From Cynocephalus volans (lineage: Eukaryota; Chordata; Mammalia; Dermoptera; Cynocephalidae), in contig NC_084474.1 of the NCBI RefSeq assembly GCF_027409185.1, positions 11,897,382 through 11,961,381 of the forward strand: a stretch of 64,000 nt of DNA. The letters are read 5' to 3'. Numbering within the stretch: the first letter of the stretch is position 1; the number at the start of each line of letters is the position of its first letter. Under the pieces are notes generated by a model, which did not search any database, was not told the origin of the DNA, and saw only the letters and a list, made by a program, of their open reading frames with translations. The translations under genes and the position numbers were made by a program. Of the stretch, positions 35,266 through 47,039 are shown one piece after another.

Positions 35266-36784
35266 ATATAACATTTTACGTAACGTTTAGTGTATGTTTA
35301 GTATAGTCTGCTTTAAAAGTCTAGGATGTAAGTAACACATTTAGTCATGTTTGGGTATTTTCTTTTGCTTTTTGTTTGTTTTGCAGCTGGCCGGTATGAG
35401 AATCCAAACTCTTGACTTTGGTGTTATAACACTGTGTACTTAGTCATGATTCAGAATAAAAATGGGGAATGGATGTAGTCCAGGAGAAAATGAAGTCTTG
35501 GGTGGAGAGAATGCTGAGCTCCAGTCATGAAACCTGAGTCCTGCTGTGTCCAGTGCCTCACAAACAGTGTGCCATTGTCAAATCGACTTATTCTATCCTT
35601 GGTATCAGTTCACTCAACTTTCAATAAGTGAATTTCATTAGATGCTCTCATGTGCCATCCTCTTCTAAAATTCTAAAAATTTTAATTATAAAATTTATGT
35701 ATGTACACTACATACTTCCCTGAGGATGATGAAAAAATGAGGGAACACATGCTGACAACCTCTTCATTATAAAATCCTTAATGTTTCATACTAAATATTG
35801 CATATTAAGTCTCTTTGGATTTAAAAGGAAAAGAAGTTAAAGTTCTCAGATCGTAGTTCAACATCATACCAAAGATTTTTATCCCGCTTGCTTGAATAGA
35901 ACAGACTAACCTTGGTGGTAATAGATGTGGCAAACCGCAGCTGGACATAAAGATATTAAATATTGCTTCCCAAGTATGAGTTTGCCAAATAAGCAAGAAA
36001 GGCGTAAAGTCTTATGTCAGCTAGTTATTAACCACAAAAAAGGCAAAGCTACTACGGTTTACTGCAGCAGATGCCATCTCAGCCCTCTGCTTTGCACGGG
36101 GCGCTGCTCTGGCCACCCGGTGCCATCAGGGGTAACCCAAGAGCGCCCCACCGCAATTACACTGTGCAGCTCTGGCTTTGCCGCTTTAGTCGTTTGGCTA
36201 CCGCTGGGTGGGAGTCCTGCAGGAGCCTACTCAGCTGCGTTGGCACAAGCACACATCCAGAAGTGTGAGGATGTTAACAGCCCTGGAACGAGCGTCGTCG
36301 ACAGGGGAAGGAAGCCAGGCCATCAAAGCTCTTATTTTCCATGTCTCAGAAGGACGTTTCTGTGACTTCTGCATGCACAGAATTCTCAGCAGGAGACCCT
36401 GCTGTCCACCACATTTATGAACCAGTGCCCCCTTAAGTGACTTCCTCCTCACCTTTCATTCTTCCCAGTTGCCCCACCCATCTTTTCCCCTTGCGGTCAC
36501 TTTCCAAAATAGCCTACCCTTCCTGCCAGCTGCAGTGGCGGCTGTCGTGCTCCACCCAGTTCTCATTTCATCAGACAGTGAAAGTCTTGCTTGTCAGAGG
36601 CTCTGAGAGTTGCTTTTGACTTTGAAGCTGCATTACTCAAGGTCGTACTACCTTCCTGGGGCCAGTTACTACCCAACGACTGGTCAGTACTGGAGCATAA
36701 AACCCTTTGCCCTAGTTAGGGAAAGCCCTGCAAAGCCATCTCAGATTCAGAGCTCACCGCAGACAGGCAGACGCCTCTGTCGTG
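35266..36784. other. Unassigned, apparently single-copy sequence
   Basis: No gene or named repeat is recognised. A GC-richer patch at 36060-36330 contains overlapping frames on both strands (35925-36365, 36071-36268, 36231-36452) with no known domain and no splice-consistent context that I can support. Confidence 0.4.
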
Positions 36785-36905
36785 GCAGCACAGTTAGACC
36801 CAGGGAGGCCTGGGTCCAAGTCCGCTTCTCCCACTCCCTTATCCGTGCTGGTACTGAGAGCGCAATTACTGACAAACCTGCTTAACACAAACTACAGCTC
36901 AGGGC
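36785..36905 (+). repeat. Probable MIR fragment
   Basis: GCAGCACAGTTAGACCCAG and GGAGGCCTGGGTCCAAGTCC, then CTTCTCCCACTCCCTTATCC, follow the order of the MIR tRNA-derived head and core (compare CTGCCTGGGTTCAAATCC). Short and diverged. Confidence 0.45.
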
Positions 36906-37010
36906 TTGTTTCCAAGTTACCTCAGACACAAGCCCTTGTCTTAGACTTCGTTGTTTTGTTTTGTTTGGGTTGGGGAAGGGTGGCAATCCAAGGTAGGATA
37001 ATTGCCATGG

Positions 37011-37011
37011 C

Positions 37012-37075
<64 letters not shown>

Positions 37076-37085
37076 ATGTGTGTTT
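37011..37085. repeat. (CT)n followed by (TG)n microsatellite
   Basis: CT dinucleotides, interrupted once by a CTTTCT, run to about 37061, then TGTGTG to about 37085. The open frame ending here at 36782-37087 gains its Leu/Ser and Cys/Val ends from the repeat. Confidence 0.95.
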
Positions 37086-38923
37086 AGGAGTTTTAATGAT
37101 CGTTTCCTTTCAGCAATAATTTCTTAAGGTTTTAATTGCAGTAACTCTTGCATAAGAATCAATCATAACAAAAGAGACAGCAATTACTTTTTAAGATGGA
37201 ATTCAGGGCTAATAATTGAAGCATTCCAATTAGTTGTCGGGTGGGTGAAGGGCAGTGAGAGAAACAAGTGTCTCAGTGTATGGGATTTTCTCCTATCTCA
37301 CTGAAAATCATATTTGTTTATCATTACTTTCGGACATCACAACCAACAAAGTTGTAAATTTATATTTTTTCTTCAAATTTTCTAGGCGATGAAGATCTAT
37401 AATTAATTTTCACCTTTCTGCCTCTGGGTATTTCTACAATTTCTCAGTACTTTTGCATTTTAGCTGCTCTAATTCTGTTGTTCCATTGCCAACTAATTAT
37501 CCTTCATTATTTAAAATTAACAAATAATATACCACTTTTTCAAAATTAGTAATAAATTGATAGGGATGGTAAATTCAAGTCTAAAGCTGATTCCTGCAGG
37601 GCCGTCTATTTTTGGCACTTACCACCTACCTATGCAGGAAATTAAGTACTGTTCTTTCTGTGATTATGATGTTTTTCTTTTAATGGTGGTATAAATAGAG
37701 TAATTGCAGAAAAGAAATGTCACAAGGAAAATGGAAACAGAGCTATATATGTAGCCATTTGTGACTACACTGCCTTTTTCAACAAGGCTCAATAAAATTG
37801 AGAATCAAGCAATAATGTAATGATTTTTGCCAGCCTGGACAATCTAGAGCATTCAGGCTTCCACAACAATGCACTTCTCTTTAGTGGAAATTAATTTAAA
37901 CTGTATAATTAATAGTTTCCAATATTCATTTTAGTTTGCTTACATTAATCTGGTTGGTATCAAAGAAAAATAAGAAAATACTTTGGCTTTTATATCCTTT
38001 GGGCCTTTTGTGTTTCATGTAGAGCATCAATATCACATTTTATAGTTATCAATATTATGTCGTTTTAAATAATGCTTCTGAGATTAAAGCCTCATTATTA
38101 ACTACTTGGGTTTTATGAGGTCATGAAAAATATGTAGAATTTATTAACAAGCAAACACCTCACTTGCCACTTTATTTCTCTAGTATATAGAGGTGATCCC
38201 TTTTCTTAAATGCAAACAAAGTAATTCAAGGCCAGACTCAGGTGAAGTTCCAAGGTAAATTGTATATTCCATCTCCCCATGTACTCCTCCCTAGTGGCCA
38301 CCTGCCTCTTGCTGTCTTCTACCCCAGGGGGGCCCAGAGCATCTTAGAGCTCTGTGTAGTCTATGACAATTCCACCCCTTTCCTTTCTCGTTCTCCCAAT
38401 TCATCTACCTTGTTTTCCAAACATTTGGTCAAGACTTACCTCTAAAGTAACATGAACGTCCAAGTCTATATGACATAATTTAAAGGGCACATGCTTCCAA
38501 ATATGGGCTTGTTATAATGAAGGCTATATTCTTCCCAGTTGTATAGGTATTTCAGAATGGAAGGTCCCCTATTAAAATGCATCAACCTCTGGGTTGGAAA
38601 CAACAGCTAAAACCGTTACTAGCACTTAAAGAGCCATCCTAACTTAGCAAGGCCACACATATGAGAATTGGAGAGGTATCTGTGCAAAGAGGAGAGTGGC
38701 GGTAAAGCCAATCTCTGAGATAACCTCATCAACCTAGAGCACAAATGAGCGCATGATGCATGGTAGGTATTCAGTAGACAGTGAAGGGAATTGTGAATTG
38801 ACAACACAAAGTGGCAGGTATTGAAATCATGCTTGGCCAAGTTCATGGTTTGCTATGAGGCTTGGTTCTTAGAGCATTGTTAGATGGCCAAGAAATCAAT
38901 CCCATATACAATTGCAACTTAAC
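37086..38923. other. Unassigned, apparently single-copy sequence
   Basis: About 1.8 kb of AT-rich sequence with no recognisable gene. A stretch near 38735-38790 (GATGCATGGTAGGTATTCAG) faintly resembles a MIR end, but is too diverged to call. Confidence 0.45.
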
Positions 38924-39317
38924 TGTATTAGTCCATTTCTGTTGCTTATAACAAAACACATGGAACTGGATATTTTACAAAGAAAACAAAATTTATTGCT
39001 TACAGTTTTGGAGGATAGGAAGTCCAAAGCCCAGGGAACACAACTGGTGGTCTTGGTGGTGGTGACAGTGACGGCAGGGTATCACATTGTGAAAATGGCA
39101 GAGCAAAGAGAGCAGAGAGAATAACCTCCTCATTCACACTTTTTATAAAGCCCTCAGAACTATGCCCATGACCACCATTTTTAATCCATTCACTATGGCA
39201 TGATCCTACAATCTAATCACCTTCTCAAGGCCCCACCTTTTAATTACTGTAATAGGATTTCCCACCCACAACAGTTACAGTGGGAATTAAGTTTTGGTGA
39301 CATTCGCCCCCAAGGCA
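38924..39317 (-). mobile_element. MaLR-like solo LTR, antisense
   Basis: It starts TGTATTAGTCCATTTCTGTT and ends CCCCAAGGCA. It is flanked by a perfect 5-bp TSD, TTAAC, at 38919-38923 and 39318-39322. Sequence is shared throughout with the LTR at 16635-17063 (CATGGAACTGG, AAAGAAAACAAAATTTATTG, TAGGATTTCCCACCC). Solo LTRs arise by recombination between the two LTRs of a provirus-like element. Confidence 0.93.
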
Positions 39318-39348
39318 TTAACATAAGATGTTAATAAAGAATTTCCAG

Positions 39349-39510
39349 GGCCGAGCCCGTGGCGCACTTGGTAGAGTGCTGCGCTGGGAGCGCGGCGACG
39401 CTCCCGCCGCAGGTTCGGATCCTATATAGGACTGACCGGTGCACTCACTGGCTGAGTGCCGGTCACGAAAAAACGACAAAAAAAAAAATAAAAAATAAAA
39501 AATAAAAAAA
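39349..39510 (+). mobile_element. t-SINE
   Basis: It begins GGCCGAGCCCGTGGCGCACT, has a B-box GGTTCGGATCC, a collapsed hairpin second unit (CACTCACTGGCTGAGTG) and a long A-rich tail with T interruptions. The TSD AATAAAGAATTTCCAG is perfect (39333-39348, 39511-39526). The minus-strand frame 39318-39572 is a shadow of this repeat. Confidence 0.97.
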
Positions 39511-39526
39511 AATAAAGAATTTCCAG

Positions 39527-41078
39527 AATTACTTCTCCAACACACACATATACACCACCCCCCTACACACACACAGACACCATGTCTCCATTTACTTCAT
39601 ATATATACACCTATTATAGCCTTTCTCACGCAGTGTAATCACTGACTGAGTCTATATTTTTTCTCCTTCACCTTGGCCACATGGCTCAGATCAAGTGCTT
39701 ACCAGGTCCCAGATAACAACATGAATGTCCAGGCCAGGTAGAGGCAGGTGAGGGCTGCACCTTCTAAAGCAGCAGCACCACCCAGCTGATGGCTGCCATG
39801 TATGATGTGGGCTTGGTATTGCTTCATATTCTGATTTTTTTAGTTTGAAAAAGATACCTTATCTTAGTGTAAAATTAATTTGCAATTAATTCAAAATTTG
39901 GGAGTCCAACTGTGTATGGGCTTATAGGTTCATCTTCCAGCCAAATTGGACCACAGGTTGCCAATATTGTGGCCTCTAAACTAGAATATGATGTTCTGAA
40001 AGTTTATCTAGGTCTTTTCCTCATCTTTAGAGCTTAGCCAGTGTCTTACATGAAGTCAGAGCTGGGTCCATTGAGGAGCTGAGTATGCACATTGTGTTCA
40101 ACCTTCTCAGGTGGGTCTAACACTGAGAAACACCTCTGTGGCCCTGGGGAGTGATTGTCTGCCAATTTTCTTCTCTCCTCTAAGAATAAAATCTCCATTT
40201 TTACAGGTTCTTCCTCTTACCACAATATATCAAAATATAAAAGAAGACATAAAAATCACTCAAAACAATATTATGAAAGTAAAATACTTTATTAAAATAA
40301 CAAATCCTTGTTGTTTTATGATGTTGAGTCTGACTATAAAGACAAAATCAGGTAAAATATGTCTTAACAATGCCAAGTTCTCCTTAAATTTGCTCTTCTG
40401 GCCACAAATGATACTTTGGGTGCTTTTATGCATAAATTCTTTCCGACATTGAACACATGCTCTATGTGTTCAAAAGTTTGTTGTAGGAAATTGCCAGAAA
40501 GAAAAATTTGAAAGTGTCCTAAAGAAAGTGAAGAACCACTTGATTTTCTAAGCTTGTTCTTTGCCAAGAGAATTAAAATGAACTTTAAAGAAATAGTAAC
40601 TTTACCCCACAAAAGTACAGTAGAGAGGTAAGGAAATTATATTTAGTTCAAACAAACAAAAAAACCTAGTTTAGCCCAAATGGTTAAAAAATCAATATCT
40701 ATTTGCCTCAAATTCATCATCTACTATGAGATTTTTACTTGGTCAGACAGCCTAAGTTTAATCTTCTTACTTTTCACTAATGTTGGTTCCATCTGTTAAA
40801 ACAAACAAACAAATAAAAAAAAACTCTGCCTTCCTGGTTGTTGCAACAAAGTTTCTGATTCCAGGGTGCACACATGAGCTTCAGGGACTCCATGAAACCC
40901 CTGAAATTGTGTGCAAAATACTTTGTTTTCTTTCTGGGAAAAGAATTCAGAATAAAAGAAACTAAGAAAACATTAATAATCATGGACATGGAAGATCTCC
41001 CAATTCTCCTCCAACATTGAAACTTTTTTGATTATTTCAGAAACTCATGCAAAATGAATGTGCTCATGGGAATGACTA
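39527..41078. other. Unassigned, apparently single-copy sequence
   Basis: No gene or confident repeat is recognised. A short CA-rich patch lies at 39540-39580. The 113-codon plus frame at 40111-40452 and the 82-codon minus frame at 40364-40612 have no known domain. Confidence 0.4.
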
Positions 41079-41092
41079 AAAATTGTATAAAT

Positions 41093-41232
41093 TTTTTTTT
41101 TTTTGTCCTTTTTTGTGACCGCGCTCAGCCAGTGAGCGAACCGGCCATCCCTATATAGGATCCGAACCCGTGGTAGGAGCGCTGCTGCGCTCCCAGCGCC
41201 GCACTCTCCCGAGTGAGCCACAGGGTCAGCCC
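41093..41232 (-). mobile_element. t-SINE, antisense
   Basis: The T-run at the left is the A-tail. The reverse strand carries GGTTCGGATCC and ACTCGGGAGAGTGCGGCGCT, and its second unit is reduced to a hairpin (CGCTCACTGGCTGAGCG). The TSD AAAATTGTATAAAT is perfect (41079-41092, 41233-41246). Confidence 0.97.
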
Positions 41233-41269
41233 AAAATTGTATAAATATTTTATTGGAATAATAAATTTG

Positions 41270-42756
41270 TCAATTTAAGGGTAAATGGTGAAGAAACAGA
41301 GCATGCCCAGGGTCTTAAGGCGGCACCTGAGGTCAGCAGCCCCCTCTGCCCAGGAGCAAGCAAGAAATAGAGCATGCCTGGGATCCTAGGCAGGCACCAA
41401 GGGCAGCATCCCCTGCCCAGAAGCAGGAAAGGAGCATGCTGAAAACACCACTTCTGCATGGGTGGCCCACCATAGCCACCACCATAGCCATGGCTGCTGC
41501 AAAAGTGGCTCAACTCCACGGCCTCTATGCAGGTGCCCTGCCAGACACTTAACTGCATTGACACAAGGAGAGTCCACAGCAGAAACCAGAAAAGAAGAGG
41601 ACATCTCTCTCCTCAAAGCCCACTCCAAAGTAACAGAAGAAGCAACAGCTCTACCAGATGGCCAGACATCAATGTAGAGACACTAGAAATATGAAAACCC
41701 AAGAAAACATAACACAACCAAAAGAATACACTAATTCTCAAATATCACATCCTATAGTGCAGGAAACCCTTGAATGACTGAAAAGGAATTCCAAGCAACA
41801 GTCTTAAGGAAGCTCACTGAGATATGAGAAGACTCAGTGAGGCAACATAATGAAATAAGAAAAAAAAATCCAGGATATGAAGGAGGAAATTTACAAAGAG
41901 ATTAATACCTTAAAAATGAATGTAGCAGAATTCATTGAATTGAACTGAAAGATTCACTCAACATAATAAAAAACACAACAAATAGTTTAAGCAGCAGGCT
42001 AGAACAAGCAGAAGAAAAAATTTCTGATCTTGAAAATAGTCTTTTTGAAATAACTCAGTAGAACAAAAAAAAAAAGGAAAAAAGATTTTTAAAAAATGAA
42101 AAAATCTAAGAGATAGCAGACAACCTGAAGCACATAAAACTCAAATCATGGGTGTTTCAGAAGGAGAGGAAAAAGGAAAAGGCATGGAAAACCTATTCAA
42201 TGAAATAGTAACAGAAAAATTCCTAGGTATTGGGAGAGACACGGACCTTCAGATCCAGGAGACTCAAAGATCCCCAAACAGATTCAACCCAAAAAGATCT
42301 TCTCCAAGAACCTTTATAGTCAAACTGGCAACACTCAAAGACAAAGAGAGAAATTTAAAGGAAGCAAGAGAAAAGTATCAAGTCACCTGTAAGGGAGTCC
42401 CTATCAGACTGACAACTTCTCAACAGAAACTCTATAGGCCAGATCAAAATGAGATAATATATTCAAAATACTAAAAGAAAAAAAACTGCCAGCCAAGAAT
42501 ACTATACTCAGCAAGGCTCTCCTTCAGAAATGAGGGGAAAACAGTGTATTTTCCAATCAAACAAAAACTGTGGGAGTTCACCACCACATGACCAGCCCTA
42601 CAAGAAATCCTCAAGGAAGTCCTGCATCTGGAATCCAAAAAAACAACGATCACTGCCATGAATACACAAGAAAGAACAAAACTCGCAGGTAGAACAAAAA
42701 TGCAAATGAGAAAGAGAAACTAAATCTACCACCACAGAAAAACCATAATAGCAATG
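41270..42756 (+). mobile_element. LINE-1 5'UTR and ORF1, lacking ORF2
   Basis: A GC-rich 5'UTR part (41270-41700) contains two related units of about 65-70 bp (near 41292 and 41360). It ends with the GTAACAGAAGAAGCAACAGC block found before ORF1 in other copies. ORF1-derived sequence follows to about 42660. The frame 42148-42474 carries ENLFNEIV, IQIQ-like LQIQETQRSP and YQVTCKGVPIRL, matching ORF1p, the RNA-binding protein of LINE-1. Stops interrupt it. After a few bases beyond ORF1 the sequence switches to antisense old LINE-1. A normal 5'-truncated insertion would not lose its 3' end, so a later rearrangement or insertion is implied. Confidence 0.8.
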
Positions 42757-43070
42757 TAATAATGCTTTAGTTCTGATTTTAGCAATTTCAGTCTTCTCTC
42801 TTTTTTTCTTGGTCAATCTAGATAAAGTTTTGTAAATTGTGTTGATCTTTTTAAAGAATAAACACTTGGCTTTGTTGATTTTCCCTATTGTTTTTTAATT
42901 CCCTATTTTATATATTCCTGTTGTAATCTTTTTTATTTCCTACTTATATTTGCTTTTGGTTTAGCTTGCTCTTCTTTTTCCATTTTCTTAAGGTATAAGT
43001 TTACTTAGTGATTTGAGATTTTTTTTATTTTTAATATAGGTTTTATAATTTTATAAAATTATACAAAGTA
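42757..43070 (-). repeat. Old LINE-1 ORF2 piece, antisense
   Basis: TTAGTTCTGATTTTAGC, AACACTTGGCTTTGTTGATT and GGTTTAGCTTGCTCTTCTTT are reversed sequence from the start of the RT region of an old LINE-1. It lies between two sense LINE-1 pieces. Its divergence looks greater than that of the copy immediately to the right. Confidence 0.7.
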
Positions 43071-43071
43071 T

Positions 43072-43759
43072 AGGAACTCAAACAACTTTACAAGAAGAAA
43101 ACAAGCAACCCAATTAAAAAATGGGCAAAAGAGCTAAGTAGGCATTTCTCTAAGGAAGATATACAAATGGCCAACAGATATATGAAAAAATGCTCAACAT
43201 CACTCAGCATCCGGGAAATGCAAATCAAAACCACATTGAGATACCATCTCACCCCAGTTAGGATGGCTAAAATCCAAAAGACTCTGAACGATAAATGCTG
43301 GTGAGGTTGTGGAGAAAAAGGAACTCTCATACATTGTGGGTGGGACTGCAAAATGGTGCAGCCTCTATGGAAAATGGTATGGAGGTTCCTCAAACAACTG
43401 CAGATAGATCTACCATACGACCCAGCTATCCCACTGTTGGGAATATACCCAGAGGAATGGAAGTCATCAAGTCGAAGGTATACCTGTTCCCCAATGTTCA
43501 TCGCAGCACTCTTTACGATAGTCAAGAGTTGGAACCAGCCCAAATGTCCATCATCGGATGAGTGGATATGGAAAATGTGGTATATCTACACAATGGAATA
43601 CTACTCAGCTATAAAAACGAATGAAATACTGCCATTTGCAACAACATGGACGGACCTTGAGAGAATTATATTAAGTGAAATAAGTCAGGCACAGAAAGAG
43701 AAATACCACATGTTCTCACTTATTGGTGGGAGATAAAAATAAATAAATAAATTCACACA

Positions 43760-43791
<32 letters not shown>

Positions 43792-43996
43792 CGGGGGGGA
43801 GAAGAAGATATAACTATTACAATTCCTTGAAGTTGACACAACAAGCAAACAGAAAGGACATTGTTGGGTGGGAGGGGTAGAGGGAGGAGGGAGGGAGGTT
43901 TCGGTAATGGGTCACAATAATCAACCACATTGTATATCGACAAAATTTTTAAAAATAAAAAATTAAATAAATTAATTAAATTAAATAAAAAATAAA
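43072..43996 (+). mobile_element. Young LINE-1 3' end, severely 5'-truncated
   Basis: It is nearly identical by eye to 14605-15490, about 20 differences in the first 650 bases. It holds the last part of ORF2 (ending MFSLIGGR at 43734-43736) and the 3'UTR with (CA)n, poly-A/G and an A-rich tail. The R codon in the Cys motif is TGA here (43302-43304), so the ORF is closed at that point. Its plus frame 43353-43736 is the tail of ORF2. A TSD is not certain; AATGCTT occurs at 42760-42766 and about 43997-44003, which would include the antisense piece in the same insertion. Confidence 0.9.
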
Positions 43997-44769
43997 AATG
44001 CTTGTAAATACCAAAAGAACTTTTTAAAATAAAGAGCAAAGAAAACAAATAATGCAGAAAAAGAAATATAGTAATTTTGATAATGCCTAGGAGGGGGACA
44101 GGTGTAGGGGCAAATATAAACACTTAGAAAGCAAGGATGTGATTCTAATATCAGACCAAAATGGAATTCAAATAAATTTGAATGCCAAAGCCACAATTTA
44201 CAATGCAAATAGAGAGCTATAAATATCTATCACCAAAAAACATAGCAGTTCCCTTTAATAAGTAAAAAGTAAAAAAGAAGCAAGGAGACTTAGATAAAAC
44301 ATAATAATGATAGGTGACTTGAAAATACCAGGCTGAGTGGACAAAAATGAGACTGTAGAAGAGATAAACACCATAATCAATATGGCAGCTCTTACAGATC
44401 ACATATCAAATATCACACCTTGATAACAGGAAAGACATCTTATTTCCAAGTACATATAAAAAATTCTCAAATTTTTTGATTATTTGGTTACAAAAGAAAA
44501 TTAATAAGTTTGGTGAAATAGAAATATTGCAAACACACTCTTCAATCACAATGTAATAAATCTTGACATTATTTATTAACAAAATCAAAGCCCTAAAAGG
44601 CCCTCTTACCTAGAAAGTTTAATTCTTGGGTGAAAGGGGAAATATAGACTAAAATAAAAGAATTTCTTTAACGAGAAATGAAAGCATATATACCAGAATC
44701 TGAATAACTTATAACACTCATTTTAAAAATTGAAAAGATGGAAGAAAAAGTGAATCAAATTCTCAACTC
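43997..44769 (+). repeat. Old LINE-1 ORF2 endonuclease region, sense
   Basis: Sequence such as GATGTGATTCTAATATCAGA, ATGATAGGTGACTTGAAAAT (the xVGDFN equivalent) and ACAACAATCC at the end follows old LINE-1 ORF2. It appears to be the left part of an element that continues at 52607-54615 and 56560-57490, split by two younger LINE-1 insertions. Frames are destroyed. Confidence 0.7.
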
Positions 44770-45249
44770 AAAAGAAACAACAATCCTTCTTTGAGAGAAG
44801 GTAGAGCAAGATGGTCAAATAGAGCTGTTTGGTGCTAGTGCCCTGTTCCCTCCACCCCACCAAAGACACTTAAACAACAGACATCTACACTTTGACTGGA
44901 ATGAGTGAGGAAGTATGCCGTAGAGCCCCTGGGGGTTGCAATATCCTCGTGGAACATGAAAGACCAGGACAGCACCATCGAGAGCAGAGCAAGGCACCCT
45001 GCCTCTGACTCCCTGTTTCCCCACAGGAACCAGCTTGGACTCAGATGTTGACAAGGTAAGCTAGAAAAACACAGTTGTTTCCACTGCCACCACAAACGCC
45101 AGCAGTCCTTGCCACAAGGAAGTCCTCCAGTCCTCACATGCCCCAAGCCCGGTTTGGAGACTTTGGAGAGTACTATGAGTTTGTGCAGCTGCACAGTCTT
45201 GTAGTAGAAGCCCTGGGACAGCAACCCCTGCCCTTCTGACCTAGTAGCC

Positions 45250-46098
45250 ATGGCACAGTGCCATTTCAAAACCAACCCACCCCCAAAGTATGTCCTGCCC
45301 TGGAGACTGGTGGAAACTGACTTCCTCTATCCTGAGGCCCAACCTCCGTTCTACCATGTTCACATGGGCACCTCTAGGACCACGACCCTGGCTGCCTGGA
45401 GCCTTGGCCAGACTGAAAGACCAAGACCTCAGCATCTGAACCATGTAGCACCCCCAAACCCAGGAAAGCAGGCAGACCTGCTCAGTGGGGAAGCTGCCAA
45501 TAAGTGGCCAGTCTACCACAATTGCATGCACCTACGCTGCACAACCCACAGGTTCACTGAGCCCACAGGGGCCCATGCTGGTCCAACAGCCAGTTTGGTT
45601 ATAGCTCTGCATCCCACACTGGCCCTTCACAGAGCATCTAGGCCCTGCTGTACCAGTGTACACCTGCTCCTTGACCACAGAGAATTAAGAAAAGGGCATT
45701 GCCTCCCCGTGGCAGGCCTCTACAGAGCTGCCAGACCCTGCTGCACTCATGCAGAATTGTTCCAGGATCAACAGCTGATCTGGCTGCACTCCACAGTGTT
45801 TCCAGGCCCTGCTATAATGGCTCGTGCCTATTCTCTGCCCAGCAGTGGATCAGGCAGCAGCTTTGCTTCCCCTAGCTTTGCCTACCCCCAGAAGCCCACC
45901 ACTCAGCTTCTGACACCACTCCAGGCTCAACAGCTGATGTGGCACTCTTCACAAAGCTGCAAGGGCCTGCATCACCAGTATATGTCTGTTCCCTGCTGGA
46001 CAGTGAATCAGGCAGCTGCTTGCCTCCACCCAGTAGCCCTCCAGAGAGCTGCCATGCCCTGCTGCACCTGCACATGCCAGCTCCTAGCCAAGCAGTGA
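45250..46098 (+). other. Long open frame in a LINE-1 5'UTR (282 codons)
   Basis: This stop-free plus-strand frame lies wholly in the 5'UTR of the L1MA-like element, upstream of ORF1. The predicted protein repeats a motif of the form AxRPCCT (ASRPCCTSV, AARPCCTHA, AAMPCCTCT) because the DNA has imperfect tandem units. It shows no known domain. An open frame is expected in GC-rich repeats whose unit length is near a multiple of three, so I do not call a gene. Its length is nevertheless unusual for so old an element. Confidence 0.5.
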
Positions 46099-46262
46099 CA
46101 TGAATTCCTCTGACAGGCCTTTGCAGAACTGCTTGACCCCCCTACCTCACATCCAGGCTCACCTGTGCCCAGTCCAAAAGCTGTTCAGGCAGCACACCAC
46201 TCCGGACGAGAGACAACTTTAGAGGTGTATGCCCACAGCTGGTCTGATAGCCTGTCAGGCAG

Positions 46263-46690
46263 TGTATTGGTCCATTTCTGTTGCTTATAACAGAATACCT
46301 GAAACTGGGTAATTTATAAAGAAATGAAATTTATTTCTTACAGTTTGGAGGCTAGAAAGTCCAAGGTCCAGGGAATACATCTGGTGAGGGCCTTTTTCAG
46401 GGTGGGGTCACTCTACAGGGTCCTGTAGTGACCAGGGCATCACATGACAAGAATTGGCTGAGCAAGAGTGTTAACATTCTCACTTGCTGTCCTTATAAAA
46501 CCATCAGAACCATACCCATTACTCCACGAGTGGATCGATCTATTCATGAGAGTACAGTCCTCAACCTAATTACCATTTAAAGGCCCCACCTTTCAATAAC
46601 CATAATAGGATGTGCCACCCTCGATACTTTTTTGATGGAGATCAAGTTTCCAATACATAAACTTTTGGGGGACACATTTGACCCATGGCA
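46263..46690 (-). mobile_element. MaLR-like solo LTR, antisense
   Basis: It starts TGTATTGGTCCATTTCTGTT and ends GACCCATGGCA. A perfect 5-bp TSD, GGCAG, lies at 46258-46262 and 46691-46695. It resembles the LTRs at 16635 and 38924 but keeps GAAACTGGGTAATTTATAAA, closer to the common MST form. It inserted into a LINE-1 5'UTR and so is younger than that element. Confidence 0.93.
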
Positions 46691-47039
46691 GGCAGTGACT
46701 CTGTACCTCAGTGAGACCACCAAATATCCAGTAGGCCTTCTGCACCACACATGCTTGTCCCACCAACCAGCCCAGAGTCTCTGACCTAGAAAAACAGTTC
46801 CAGTGTTGGCACAAACTCCTGCAGACATCACTGAAGAGGATTACAACCAAAGAAATTGCACAGAGACTACAATACTGAGTCAACCCAAAACCCAAGTCAA
46901 AGCAACATATCAGCAGACACCGTAGGACCCACATACAGGAAAAAGTCATTTCTGTGTAAACTACTCCATAAAACTGGGGGAAAAAAACTACTCTATTAGA
47001 TACACAGATATCAGTGTAAGGACACAAGAAACATGAAAA

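Noticed and set aside
35925..36452. Possible exon or small gene in a GC-richer patch
   Set aside because: Frames on both strands are equally open, there is no known domain, and no splice sites or poly-A context could be supported.
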